DNA from: Janthinobacterium sp. GW458P
GTDB lineage: Bacteria > Pseudomonadota > Gammaproteobacteria > Burkholderiales > Burkholderiaceae_D
Assembly: GCF_002127585.1 (NCBI RefSeq)
Contig: NZ_NEGZ01000015.1
Coordinates: 23,840-87,839 of the forward strand
Length of the DNA stretch: 64,000 nucleotides
Reading direction: 5' to 3'
Position 1 is the first letter of the stretch. Each line of letters opens with the position of its first letter. Made by a program: the position numbers and the translations under genes. Below, in pieces: positions 1-9,186 of the stretch. The notes under the pieces are model-generated. The model made no database searches. It worked only from the letters and a program-made list of their open reading frames with translations, and was not told the DNA's origin.

Positions 1-848
1 TCGCGTGGGCGCTGGGCCTGACCCTGTCGTTTGCCGGCATCGAGGTGGCGGCCGGCTTCCTGTCCAATTCGCTGGCGCTGATTTCCGACGCGGGCCACAT
101 GGTCACGGACGCGGCCGCGCTGGGCCTGGCCCTGCTGGCGCAACTGATCGCGCGCCGCCCGCCCTCGCCGCGCCACTCGTTCGGCTTTGGCCGCGCCGAG
201 GCGCTGGCCGCCTTCGTCAACGGCCTGGCCATGCTGTGCGTGGTGGGCTGGATCTGCTATGAAGCCGTGCTGCGCTTTTCCGCCCCGCAACCCGTCAAGG
301 GCGGCATGGTCTTCATCGTCGCCTTCATCGGCCTGGCGATCAACGTGGTGGTGGCGTGGGTATTGTCGAAGGACAAGCAAAGCGTGAACACGCGCGCCGC
401 CCTCGTGCACGTGATGGGCGATTTGCTCGGTTCCGTCGCCGCCATCATCGCCGGCGCCGTGATTTACTTCACGGGCTGGATGCAGATCGACCCGCTGCTG
501 TCCGTGCTGGTATCGCTGCTGATCCTGAAATCGACGTTCGGCGTGCTGCGCGAGTCCTACCATTTCCTGATGGAAGGCGTGCCGCACCACATCGACTACA
601 TCGAAGTGGGCACGGACGTGGAGCAGGTGGACGGCGTGATTGCCGTACACGATCTGCATGTGTGGGACATGTCGCCGGGCCAGCCGGCCCTGATCGGCCA
701 CGTGGAAATCGAGCACCTCGACCATTGGCCAAAGGTATTGCGCGCGATCAAGAAGATGTTGCTGGCCAAGCATGGCATCGACCATATTACTTTGCAGCCA
801 GAGACGGCGGCAATGGCGGGGTTGCATCAGGGTGACAAGACCCACTAA
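1..848 (+). CDS. Cation diffusion facilitator (zinc/cobalt efflux) protein, 5' truncated
   Basis: The reading frame is open from the first bases of the window (codons from position 3), so the true start lies upstream. The product is a CDF-family inner-membrane metal/proton antiporter of the CzcD/ZitB type. Visible are the first metal-site motif HMVTD in an early membrane helix, a second HVMGD motif in a later helix, several hydrophobic segments, and a C-terminal cytoplasmic domain with many His and Asp residues (HDLHVWDMSPG) typical of metal-sensing CDF tails. The family exports Zn2+, Co2+ or Cd2+; the exact metal cannot be told. It converges on relA, and a 118-bp repeat fills the space between them. 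Confidence 0.9.
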   Translation, partial: AWALGLTLSFAGIEVAAGFLSNSLALISDAGHMVTDAAALGLALLAQLIARRPPSPRHSFGFGRAEALAAFVNGLAMLCVVGWICYEAVLRFSAPQPVKGGMVFIVAFIGLAINVVVAWVLSKDKQSVNTRAALVHVMGDLLGSVAAIIAGAVIYFTGWMQIDPLLSVLVSLLILKSTFGVLRESYHFLMEGVPHHIDYIEVGTDVEQVDGVIAVHDLHVWDMSPGQPALIGHVEIEHLDHWPKVLRAIKKMLLAKHGIDHITLQPETAAMAGLHQGDKTH

Positions 849-871
849 CAGGCATTTCAACAAACATCACA

Positions 872-989
872 ACGCCTGACAAAACCGTAGCGAGCGGAAG
901 GGAGGGGTGGCTAAGAAGCGCAACCGTACGAAGGTACGGTGAGCATCGCAGGCCGCCTATACCGACGCGCAGTAGGTTTGGTCAGACGT
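872..989 (-). repeat. 118-bp MITE-like repeat, copy 1 (inverted relative to copies 2 and 3)
   Basis: Ends are imperfect 15-bp inverted repeats: acgcctgacaaaacc at 872-886 and, read from the other side, acgtctgaccaaacc at 975-989 (13 of 15 match). The interior holds a short hairpin (accgtac/gtacggt) and the block ctgcgatgctcaccgtac when read on the minus strand. It is the same length as the copies at 4582-4699 and 7633-7750. It lies between the convergent CDF and relA genes, and its right end is 2 bases from the relA stop codon. No transposase or coding capacity is visible; spurious ORFs beginning MSIAGR come from it. Confidence 0.85.
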
Positions 990-991
990 CC

Positions 992-3241
992 TCAACTGCG
1001 CCGCGCTTCTAACACCCCACTCACATCCTTGATCACATTCAGCGCCTTCAACAACTGCGCCGTCGAGCTGATCTCGGCCGTAAACGTCATGCGGGCCTGG
1101 CCCTTGGCGCTTTGGGTGTTGACGCCGATCACGTTGATCTTTTCACGCGAAAAGATTTCGGAGATGTCGCGCAGCAAGCCCTGGCGGTCGCCAGCAAGAA
1201 TAAAAATGTCGACCGGATACACGGTGTCGTGGCCCGTGCTGCCCCACTCGGTAAAAATCACGCGCTCGGGCGCCTTGGCGCGCATTTCCTCGAAATTCTT
1301 GCAGGTGGCGCGGTGGATGGAGACGCCCTTGCCGCGCGTGACGAAACCGACGATGCTGTCCGGCGGCGCCGGCTTGCAGCACTTGGCCAGCACCGTCATC
1401 AAGCCCTCGGTACCGACCACCAGCACGCCGGACTTGGCGCCCTGCTCCACGCTGGAGGCGCGGCTCTTGCCGACCAGCACGGCGTCTTCCGGCACCACCA
1501 CTTCGCCATTGTCGTGCAGCGCCTGCTCCACGTGGCGCAGGCTGAATTCATCCTTGCCCACCGACAGGAACAGCTCGTCGACCTTCGCAAAACCGAGCTT
1601 TTGCGCCAGCGCCTCGAGGTTGACGGCCGTCTTGCCTTCGCGCTGCAGCGACTTTTCCACCAGCGAGCGGCCGTGGGCCAGGGTTTCCTGCATGTCGATG
1701 GCATGGAACCAGGCGCGGATCTTCGAGCGCGTGCGCGTGCTGACGGCGTAGCCGGCGCTGAGCCAGTCGCGCGACGGCCCGGCCGTGCCCGGCGCGCCCT
1801 TGGCCGTGATGATTTCGCAGGTCTGGCCGTTCTTCAGCTGCGTATTCAGGGGCACCATGATGCCGTCGACCTTGGCGCCGCGGCAGCGGTGGCCCACGTC
1901 CGTATGCAGGTGATACGCAAAGTCGACGGGCGTGGCGCCCACGGGCAATTCCAGCACGCGCGCCTGCGGCGTCATGACGAAGATGCGGTCATCCAGGGTG
2001 GCGGACTTGAGCTTTTCCACCCATTCGCGCTGGATTTCTTCCTGGCCCACGACGGCGTCGGCCACCTCCGTTTTCCAGGCCAGCAACTGGCGCAGCCAGG
2101 CGATCTTTTCGTCGTATTTCTGGCCGGCAAAGTTCGAGCCGCCCTCTTCCTTGTAGCGCCAGTGCGCGGCCACGCCGTATTCGGCAAAGCTGTGCATTTC
2201 ATTCGTGCGTATCTGCACTTCCAGCGGGCGGCCATCCTCGGCCGTCACCACCGTGTGCAGCGACTGGTAACCGTTGGGTTTCGGGCGCGAAATGTAATCG
2301 TCGAACTCCTTCGGGATGGGGGTCCAGATATTGTGGACCACGCCCAGCACCGTGTAGCAGGTTTTCACGTCGGCAACGATGACGCGGAAGGCGCGCACGT
2401 CGTACAGGGCCGTAAAGTCCAGTTCCTTGCCGCGCATCTTGTTCCAGATGCTGTAAATGTGTTTCGGGCGGCCAAATACTTCCGCCTGGATGCCGGCCGA
2501 AGCCAGTTCCGTCTGCAGGCGCAGAATCGCCGAGGACACGAAGCCCTCGCGCATCATGCGCTTTTCTTCCAGCATCTTGGCGATGCGTTTATACGCTTCC
2601 GGCTCGATGAAGCGGAACGATAAATCTTCCAGTTCCCACTTCAGCTGCCAGATGCCGAGGCGGTTGGCCAGCGGCGCATACAAATCCAGTGTTTCCTTGC
2701 CGTACTCGCGCGTCATTTCATTGAACAGCTTCAAGTCGGCAAAGTAGCGCAAGGTCGTCACGCAGGCGGCCAGGCGCACCAGCACGACGCGCATGTCGGA
2801 GGCCATGGCCAGCAACATCTTGCGCAAGGTTTCCACCTGGGCCACGGCTTGCTGCGCCGCATTCTTGCCACGCCCGCCGGCGCCGCCGTGCTGCGCCTGG
2901 GTCAGCGCGCGCAGCCGGATCAGCTGGCGCACGCCTGTCGCCAGGTCGCACACCTGCTTGCCGAAGCGCGGCTCGATGTCCGCCGCCGTGTCCGGCTCAA
3001 GCAGGGTCAGCTCGAACATCAGGCCGGCAATGCGCGTTTCCGCATCGCTGCGCAGGAAAGCCAGCGTAGTAGCCACGCCGATGGCGAACTCCAGCGCGGA
3101 GCGGCCGGCAAAGGTCTGCTTGTCGCCATACGCTGCGGTGGCATACGCGAGCGCATCCAGCACGCGCGCGCTGTCCGGCGCACTCAAGCCCTCTACCAGT
3201 TGTTCCGATGTGGCGCTATTCGGGGCCGAGATGGAAACCAT
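992..3241 (-). CDS. relA: GTP pyrophosphokinase (ppGpp synthetase I), RelA type
   Basis: A cytoplasmic, ribosome-associated stringent-response enzyme that makes (p)ppGpp from ATP and GTP or GDP. The 749-residue length fits RelA. Order of domains: a degenerate HD hydrolase region (about 25-180), a synthetase domain (about 230-360, with RPKHIYSIWNKM and PKPNGYQSLHT), a TGS domain (about 410-470) and a C-terminal ACT domain (about 670-749). Two features separate it from bifunctional SpoT: the catalytic HD pair is replaced (the equivalent stretch reads AGLMFELTLLEPD), and the synthetase motif is EFDD rather than RFKD. The stop codon touches repeat copy 1. ridA follows upstream in the same orientation, with a 40-bp gap. 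Confidence 0.95.
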   Translation of the reverse strand: MVSISAPNSATSEQLVEGLSAPDSARVLDALAYATAAYGDKQTFAGRSALEFAIGVATTLAFLRSDAETRIAGLMFELTLLEPDTAADIEPRFGKQVCDLATGVRQLIRLRALTQAQHGGAGGRGKNAAQQAVAQVETLRKMLLAMASDMRVVLVRLAACVTTLRYFADLKLFNEMTREYGKETLDLYAPLANRLGIWQLKWELEDLSFRFIEPEAYKRIAKMLEEKRMMREGFVSSAILRLQTELASAGIQAEVFGRPKHIYSIWNKMRGKELDFTALYDVRAFRVIVADVKTCYTVLGVVHNIWTPIPKEFDDYISRPKPNGYQSLHTVVTAEDGRPLEVQIRTNEMHSFAEYGVAAHWRYKEEGGSNFAGQKYDEKIAWLRQLLAWKTEVADAVVGQEEIQREWVEKLKSATLDDRIFVMTPQARVLELPVGATPVDFAYHLHTDVGHRCRGAKVDGIMVPLNTQLKNGQTCEIITAKGAPGTAGPSRDWLSAGYAVSTRTRSKIRAWFHAIDMQETLAHGRSLVEKSLQREGKTAVNLEALAQKLGFAKVDELFLSVGKDEFSLRHVEQALHDNGEVVVPEDAVLVGKSRASSVEQGAKSGVLVVGTEGLMTVLAKCCKPAPPDSIVGFVTRGKGVSIHRATCKNFEEMRAKAPERVIFTEWGSTGHDTVYPVDIFILAGDRQGLLRDISEIFSREKINVIGVNTQSAKGQARMTFTAEISSTAQLLKALNVIKDVSGVLEARRS

Positions 3242-3281
3242 GTGATACCTTATAAACTTAACAACTCAATAACTGAATAAC

Positions 3282-3632
3282 TTAGCGTTCTGCAGCGATG
3301 ATGACGATTTCTACCAGGCAAGCCGGATTGGCCAGCTTCGCTTCCACCGTGGCGCGCGGCGGCGTGTGGCTTGATGCGACCCAGTCGTCCCACACTGCAT
3401 TCATGCCGTCGAAATCCTTCATGTCGGCGATGTAGATCTGGCATGACAGGATGCAAGTCTTGTCGCTGCCCGCTTCCATCAGCAAACGGTCGACGTGACC
3501 GAGCACTTCGCGCGTCTGGCCGACGATGTCCTGCGTCGTGTCTTCGGCGATCTGACCCGCCAGGTAGATGGTGCTGTTGTGTATCGCTACTTCAGACAGG
3601 CGTTTGCCTACGTGCAGTCGTGTAATTTCCAT
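3282..3632 (-). CDS. RidA/YjgF family enamine/imine deaminase-like protein
   Basis: 116 residues, close to the family's usual 115-130. RidA proteins are small trimeric cytoplasmic proteins; true RidA members hydrolyse reactive enamine/imine intermediates released by PLP enzymes. The conserved arginine of the active-site region is present in PPRATVEAKLANP, followed by the usual VEIVIIAA end. The member is more like the RidA-related subfamilies than like E. coli RidA, so the substrate is not certain. It lies between relA and an alpha/beta hydrolase, all transcribed leftward. Confidence 0.85.
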   Translation of the reverse strand: MEITRLHVGKRLSEVAIHNSTIYLAGQIAEDTTQDIVGQTREVLGHVDRLLMEAGSDKTCILSCQIYIADMKDFDGMNAVWDDWVASSHTPPRATVEAKLANPACLVEIVIIAAER

Positions 3633-3686
3633 GCTTCTTCTTTCGGTTGTTTCAAAATCGGTACAGCGGTACTGCTTGATATCTGA

Positions 3687-4568
3687 TTACTTTCCCAGCA
3701 AAAACTGGCGCGCGATGGCGATCTGGTCGTCGTGGATGAAGGTGGGCGCATGGCCCACGCCCTCGATCTCGACCAGTTGCGCCTTCGGGCCGCGGCCCAG
3801 CATGATCTGCGCCGTCGCGTGCGACAGCAGATCCGATTCCGCGCCGCGCACCAGCAAGGTGGGGCAGCGCACGGCATCATACGCGGCCCACAGCATGGCT
3901 TCGTCGCTGGCCGCCGATTCCGGCGTGGCCGAGCGGAACGGCATGGCCAGGCCCATATCATAGTGGCGGCGCCAGTGACCATCCTTGTCCTGGCGCAAGA
4001 CGTCCACTGCCAGTTTATGCCATTCCGCATCCGTGTGCGGGCCGAAGCTGGCGGACACGTCGCGCACGAATCTGGCGCCCTGCTCGAAGGTATCGAAACG
4101 CAAGTCCTGGCCGATGTAGTCGCCGATGCGCTGCAAGGCTTCGGGCGCCAGCGTGGGGCCGATATCGTTCAAGACCAGCTTGCTGATCGGGCTGTCCGGC
4201 AGCGAAGCCAGGCCCAGGCCGATCAAGCCGCCCATCGAGGTGCCGAACCAGTCCACTGTCTGGCGTTCGCCGTTGGCCAGCACGCGCGCCAGCAAGGTCA
4301 CCATGTCGCTCACGTACTGCGGTATGCGGTAGAACTGCGGATTGGCCAGCCAGCCCGAGCGCCCGCGTCCCACCACGTCGGGGCAGATCACGCGGTAATC
4401 GCTGGCCATGGCGCGCGCCAGGCTGTCGAAGTCGTCCGCCACGCGCGTCACGCCATGGGCGCAGACGAGCACGTTCGGATTGTCGGGCGCACCCCATTCC
4501 TTGTAGGACATGGTGTGCAGGCCTGCGGGGGAGATGCATTGCACTGACTTGATGCTCGCTTCGATCAT
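3687..4568 (-). CDS. Alpha/beta hydrolase
   Basis: 293 residues with the alpha/beta-hydrolase fold signature. The nucleophile elbow is GTSMGGL, a DIG segment (VLNDIGPTL) follows it, and the catalytic histidine is probably in GVGHAPTF near the C-terminus. No signal peptide, so cytoplasmic. The substrate cannot be read from the sequence; such proteins are carboxylesterases, meta-cleavage hydrolases or thioesterases. An AAGGA ribosome site precedes ATG at 4568. Repeat copy 2 begins 14 bp upstream of the start codon, so its promoter either lies inside or beyond that element. Confidence 0.85.
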   Translation of the reverse strand: MIEASIKSVQCISPAGLHTMSYKEWGAPDNPNVLVCAHGVTRVADDFDSLARAMASDYRVICPDVVGRGRSGWLANPQFYRIPQYVSDMVTLLARVLANGERQTVDWFGTSMGGLIGLGLASLPDSPISKLVLNDIGPTLAPEALQRIGDYIGQDLRFDTFEQGARFVRDVSASFGPHTDAEWHKLAVDVLRQDKDGHWRRHYDMGLAMPFRSATPESAASDEAMLWAAYDAVRCPTLLVRGAESDLLSHATAQIMLGRGPKAQLVEIEGVGHAPTFIHDDQIAIARQFLLGK

Positions 4569-4944
4569 GCCATTCCTTATAACACCGGAGAAAACCTACT
4601 GCGCGTCGGTGTTTACGGCCTGCGATGCTCACCGTACTTCAGTACGGTTGCGCTTCTCGGCCACAACTCCCTTCCGCTCGCTACGGTTTTGTCCGGCGTC
4701 GTTTTATTTGGTAGTAAAAAATAAAGAAACCGGCGATTTGCCAGTTGCCTCGCGCGCGATGCTACGGCAGTGTAGCGCAGCGCGGGCAATGCTCCAAGCG
4801 CACGCCTGAAATGCTGCGCCGCAGCATGCGCTGTATGGCGCAATACCCGATATAGCGAAAATGCATATCTGCGGTTATCCACAATTGAGCACGCCTGCCA
4901 ATGGGCGGATGATCGCAGCATCAACCCGCAAGAGGAGACCACTC
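4569..4944. other. Divergent intergenic region (hydrolase/dctA)
   Basis: 376 bp without a gene. The left third is repeat copy 2. The remainder (4700-4944) contains an A/T-rich stretch around 4702-4735 and the dctA ribosome site. I could not assign a sigma-70 or sigma-54 promoter with any confidence. Confidence 0.5.
4582..4699 (+). repeat. 118-bp MITE-like repeat, copy 2
   Basis: Same length and organisation as copies 1 and 3. The left end acaccggagaaaacc (4582-4596) and the reverse complement of the right end (acgccggacaaaacc, from 4685-4699) form an imperfect inverted repeat. The centre has the hairpin accgtac-ttca-gtacggt (4630-4647). It sits between the divergent hydrolase and dctA genes, so it could influence their promoters. 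Confidence 0.85.
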
Positions 4945-6246
4945 GTGAAAAAACCATTCTATAAAATCCTGTACGTGCAGGTGCTGTTCGCCATCGTCGC
5001 CGGCGTGCTGCTGGGGGTGTTCTACCCTTCGAACGCCGTCGACATGAAACCGCTGGGCGACGGCTTCATCAAGCTGATCAAGATGATCATCGCCCCCGTG
5101 ATCTTCTGCACCGTGGTCTCCGGCATCGCGGGCATGCAGGACGTCAAGAAAATCGGCCGCGTGGGCGGCAAGGCGCTGCTGTACTTCGAGGTGGTGTCCA
5201 CCTTCGCGCTGGCCATCGGCTTGCTGGTTGCCAATATCCTGAAACCGGGCGCCGGCTTCAATGCCGATCCGGCCCACCTGGACGCCAAGTCGATCGCGCA
5301 ATACACGCACGCCGAAGGCATGTCGACGGTCGACTTCCTGATGAATATCATCCCGAAGACCTTCGTCGACGCCTTCGCCAAGGGCGACATCCTGCAAGTG
5401 CTGCTCATCGCCATCCTGTTCGGCTTCTCGCTGTCCCTGCTGGGCGAGCGCGGCCGTCCCGTCACGAAGCTGATCGACGAGCTGTCGCATGCCATCTTCG
5501 GCATGGTCAACATCATCATGAAAGTCGCTCCGATCGGCGCCTTCGGTGCAATGGCTTTTACCATCGGTAAATACGGCCTGGCTTCGCTGATCCCGCTGGC
5601 CAAGCTGATGGGTTCGTTCTACCTGACCTGCTTCCTGTTCGTCTTCGTCGTGCTGGGCGCCATCGCCAAGTACACGGGCTTCTCCATCGGCCGCTTCCTG
5701 TTGTACATCAAGGAAGAGCTGCTGATCGTGCTCGGCACCAGCTCGTCGGAATCGGCCCTGCCGGCCCTGATGAAAAAACTCGAGCGCCTGGGCTGCTCGA
5801 AACCGGTGGTCGGCCTGGTCGTGCCTACCGGCTACTCGTTCAACCTGGACGGCACCAACATCTACATGACCATGGCGGCCCTGTTCGTGGCACAGGCCAC
5901 CAACACGGACCTGACGATCTGGCAGGAACTGACCATTCTGGGCGTGGCGATGCTGACCTCGAAAGGCGCGTCCGGCATCACGGGCGCCGGCTTCATCACC
6001 CTGGCCGCCACCCTGGCCGTGGTGCCGACGATTCCCGTGGCCGGCATGGCGCTGATCCTGGGCATCGACCGCTTCATGAGCGAATGCCGCGCGCTGACCA
6101 ATTTTGTGGGCAACGGCGTGGCCACCATCGTCGTGTCGAAATGGGAAAAAGAACTGGACATGGACAAGCTGCACAGCGAGCTGGCCCATCCCACCCACCC
6201 GGCCGACGACGCCTACGTTGCACCGACCGTGAATATCGTCAAGTAA
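4945..6246 (+). CDS. dctA: C4-dicarboxylate transport protein DctA
   Basis: Inner-membrane proton (or sodium)/C4-dicarboxylate symporter of the DAACS family, taking up succinate, fumarate and malate. I chose the GTG at 4945 because AAGAGGAG (4930-4937) is well spaced in front of it; an in-frame ATG at 4861 would add 28 atypical residues. The result is 433 residues, the normal DctA length. Family marks include the serine-rich loop [17 protein letters not shown], the [12 protein letters not shown] motif and [17 protein letters not shown] near the end. It stands alone, followed by a strong terminator. DctA genes are often controlled by DctBD, but neither gene is in this window. Confidence 0.95.
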   Translation: MKKPFYKILYVQVLFAIVAGVLLGVFYPSNAVDMKPLGDGFIKLIKMIIAPVIFCTVVSGIAGMQDVKKIGRVGGKALLYFEVVSTFALAIGLLVANILKPGAGFNADPAHLDAKSIAQYTHAEGMSTVDFLMNIIPKTFVDAFAKGDILQVLLIAILFGFSLSLLGERGRPVTKLIDELSHAIFGMVNIIMKVAPIGAFGAMAFTIGKYGLASLIPLAKLMGSFYLTCFLFVFVVLGAIAKYTGFSIGRFLLYIKEELLIVLGTSSSESALPALMKKLERLGCSKPVVGLVVPTGYSFNLDGTNIYMTMAALFVAQATNTDLTIWQELTILGVAMLTSKGASGITGAGFITLAATLAVVPTIPVAGMALILGIDRFMSECRALTNFVGNGVATIVVSKWEKELDMDKLHSELAHPTHPADDAYVAPTVNIVK

Positions 6247-6275
6247 GCCTTACCTGCCATTGATACTCAGCATTG

Positions 6276-6309
6276 AAAAGCCCCGCGGAGCGATCCGCGG
6301 GGCTTTTTT
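6276..6309 (+). terminator. Rho-independent terminator of dctA
   Basis: Perfect GC-rich stem (aaaagccccgcgga / tccgcggggctttt) with a gcga loop, ending in a run of T. Lies 30 bp after the dctA stop. Confidence 0.9.
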
Positions 6310-6494
6310 CATGCGCGCGCAGCATATGCCATCATCAACAAACAGTAAATCATCCATCAATATTTATCACGATGATCAATGAATGCAAAACCATTACAGT
6401 ACTGACTGACTGTTCGCCACCAGGCTCGCGCATAATGACACGGCGTTAATGCCAGTCTGACAGCGAACCATCCACCTTTTGAATGGAGTACCTC

Positions 6495-6905
6495 ATGACC
6501 CTCACGCCCGCCTTCTACGCCACCTGGTCCCCACGTTTGCTGGGCCTGCTTCGCATCATCCTCGGCTTCCTCTTCCTGCAGCACGGCACGGCAAAACTGT
6601 TCGGCGCGCCGCACGTGGCCATGTTCGACGGCCTGCAACTGTTTTCCCTGATGGGCGCGGCCGGCGTCATCGAACTGGCGGGCGGCACCCTGCTGCTGCT
6701 GGGCCTGTTCACGCGGCCCGTCGCTTTCATCCTGTCGGGCCAGATGGCGGCCGCCTATTTCATCGCGCATGCGCCGGCCGGCTTTTTGCCCATCCTGAAC
6801 GGCGGTGAAATGGCCGTGATGTACTGCTTCACCTTCCTGTACTTCGCGGCGGCGGGCGGCGGCGCCTACAGCCTCGACGGCTTGCGCGGCAAGGCGGGCG
6901 CATAA
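6495..6905 (+). CDS. DoxX family membrane protein
   Basis: Small inner-membrane protein of 136 residues with four hydrophobic segments, matching the DoxX/TQO_small family. The N-terminal segment (LLGLLRIILGFLFLQHGTAKLFG) and ELAGGTLLLLGLFTRP are characteristic. The family is linked to oxidative-stress or quinone functions in some bacteria, but the role of this member is unknown. ATG at 6495 is preferred over ATG at 6483, because GGAG at 6485-6488 is correctly spaced for the former. Single gene, ending at a bidirectional terminator shared with scoB. Confidence 0.85.
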   Translation: MTLTPAFYATWSPRLLGLLRIILGFLFLQHGTAKLFGAPHVAMFDGLQLFSLMGAAGVIELAGGTLLLLGLFTRPVAFILSGQMAAAYFIAHAPAGFLPILNGGEMAVMYCFTFLYFAAAGGGAYSLDGLRGKAGA

Positions 6906-6907
6906 AA

Positions 6908-6933
6908 AAGGGCGGACATCGCTGTCCGCCCTT
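6908..6933. terminator. Bidirectional terminator between DoxX gene and scoB
   Basis: An 11-bp perfect stem (aagggcggaca / tgtccgccctt) with a tcgc loop, with A-rich sequence on the left and T-rich on the right, so it can act for both convergent genes. Confidence 0.8.
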
Positions 6934-6956
6934 CTTCGATACGAGCATCCGCCTGC

Positions 6957-7607
<651 letters not shown>

Positions 7608-7632
7608 GATCATCTCCCTCAATTTTCGTGAA

Positions 7633-7750
7633 ACGCCTGTCCAAACCTACTGTGCGGCGCGCTTTGCGGCCTGCGATGCTCACCGTACTCAAGTACGGTT
7701 GCGCTTCTTAACCACAAATCACTGCCACTCGCTACGGTTTTGCCATGCGT
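7633..7750 (+). repeat. 118-bp MITE-like repeat, copy 3, inside the scoA-scoB operon
   Basis: Left end acgcctgtccaaacc (7633-7647); reverse complement of right end acgcatggcaaaacc (from 7736-7750). Central hairpin as in the other copies. It separates scoA from scoB, which in most genomes are adjacent or overlapping. The dinucleotide aa flanks both sides, but that is too short to call a target duplication. Confidence 0.85.
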
Positions 7751-7764
7751 AAATCTTCTATTTA

Positions 7765-8463
7765 TTAGTCAGTGCGCACTGTGCGCTGCTCGATGCGTTT
7801 TTCCGGGTTCGCGTTGACCACGATGCGGTGCACGAAGATGCTCGGCGTATGCACCTGGTCCGGGTCGATCTCGCCCACTTCGACCAGTTTTTCCACTTCG
7901 ACGATGGTGATCTTGCCCGCCATGGCCACGTTCGGGTTGAAATTGCGCGCCGTCTTGCGATAGATCAGGTTGCCGGCGCGGTCGGCCATGTAGGCTTTGA
8001 CCAGCGCCACGTCGGCCACGAGGCTGCGTTCCATCACGTATTGTTCGCCGTCGAATTCGCGCAGTTCCTTGCCGTCGGCAACGATGGTGCCCACGCCCGT
8101 CTTGGTGAAGAAGGCGGGGATGCCGGCGCCGCCGGCGCGCAGTTTCTCGGCCAGGGTGCCTTGCGGCGTGAATTCCAGTTCCAATTCGCCCGCCAGGTAC
8201 TGGCGCGCGAACTCCTTGTTTTCGCCCACGTAGGAGGCGATCATTTTCTTGATCTGGCGCGTGGTGAGCAGCTGGCCCAGGCCGAAGCCGTCCACGCCGG
8301 CGTTGTTGGAAATGGCCGTCAGGCCCGTCACGCCCGAATCGCGCAAGGCGCCGATCAGGGCTTCGGGAATGCCGCACAGGCCGAAGCCGCCGACGGCGAT
8401 GGTCTGGCCATCTTGGACGATACCGGCCAGCGCCGAGGCGGCGTCAGGATAAACTTTATTCAT
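7765..8463 (-). CDS. scoA: 3-oxoacid CoA-transferase subunit A
   Basis: 232 residues. Alpha subunit of the succinyl-CoA:3-ketoacid CoA-transferase. The family signature GGFGLCGIPEALI near the N-terminus and the conserved NNAGVDGFGLG and ARNFNPNVAMAGKITIVEVE segments are present. First gene of the pair, transcribed away from the LuxR-type gene; AGAGGGA lies ahead of ATG at 8463. Role: ketone-body or acetoacetate use and short-chain acid metabolism. Confidence 0.92.
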   Translation of the reverse strand: MNKVYPDAASALAGIVQDGQTIAVGGFGLCGIPEALIGALRDSGVTGLTAISNNAGVDGFGLGQLLTTRQIKKMIASYVGENKEFARQYLAGELELEFTPQGTLAEKLRAGGAGIPAFFTKTGVGTIVADGKELREFDGEQYVMERSLVADVALVKAYMADRAGNLIYRKTARNFNPNVAMAGKITIVEVEKLVEVGEIDPDQVHTPSIFVHRIVVNANPEKRIEQRTVRTD

Positions 8464-8610
8464 GGGTGTCCCTCTATCTTTTGTTAAGCTTTGGTCTTGA
8501 GTCCATGACTCAGGCAGCGACTCAGCATAAAATACGCGAGTGGAAAGTACAATACCGTAGAACTACCGGCGCCGTGCCGGCCATCCCCCTGTGAGAGTGA
8601 TACGTATCAG

Positions 8611-9177
8611 ATGAACGCCGCGTCAGCCATCGATTATGAAAGCATCTTCCTGCACGCGCCCGTGGGCATGTGCATGTCGGAAAACCGCATCATGCGCAGC
8701 TGCAACGAGGCGCTGGCGGCCATGTTCGGCTACGCGCGCGCCCAGCTCGACGACCAGTCCTTCGAGGTACTCTACCCCACGCACGACGAATTCCTGCGCA
8801 CGGGTGACCGCATCATCCCCATCATGAACGCCAGGGGCCGCTATTCGGACGAGCGCATCATGCGCCGCAGCAATGGAGAATTGTTCTGGTGCCACGTCAC
8901 GGGCCACGCCATGCTGCCGAACCAACCGCTGGGAGCGGGCATCTGGACGTTCGAGGATGTCAGCGAGAAACGTCCCGTGACGGCGGAGCTGACCCCGCGC
9001 GAGCGCGAAATCGCCGCCCTGCTGGTGGAAGGCAAGACCAGCAAGGTGATCGCCCGCCAGATCGACCTCAGCCCCCGCACGGTGGAAATGCACCGCGCCA
9101 AGCTGATGCGCAAGTTCGCCGCCGCCACATCTTCGGAACTGGTGCACAAGCTGGTGGGACTGCAGCTGCAGCGCTGA
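8611..9177 (+). CDS. PAS domain LuxR-family transcriptional regulator
   Basis: 188 residues. An N-terminal PAS fold (about 8-115: EALAAMFGYARAQL, then WTFEDVSEK) is joined to a C-terminal LuxR/FixJ helix-turn-helix (about 122-186: LTPREREIAALLVEGKTSK and LSPRTVEMHRAKLMRKF). There is no receiver domain, so it probably senses a ligand or redox state directly instead of being phosphorylated. It is divergent from scoA with 147 bp between, so it may regulate scoAB; that is inference from position only. Confidence 0.85.
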   Translation: MNAASAIDYESIFLHAPVGMCMSENRIMRSCNEALAAMFGYARAQLDDQSFEVLYPTHDEFLRTGDRIIPIMNARGRYSDERIMRRSNGELFWCHVTGHAMLPNQPLGAGIWTFEDVSEKRPVTAELTPREREIAALLVEGKTSKVIARQIDLSPRTVEMHRAKLMRKFAAATSSELVHKLVGLQLQR

Positions 9178-9186
9178 GGCCGACGT

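Noticed and set aside
939..1751. A plus-strand frame opposite relA beginning MSIAGRLYRRAVG, related to one starting at 4632 on the minus strand (MSIAGRKHRRAVG).
   Set aside because: The shared N-terminus comes from the 118-bp repeat. The remainder is antisense to relA or to the hydrolase, with no protein-like character.
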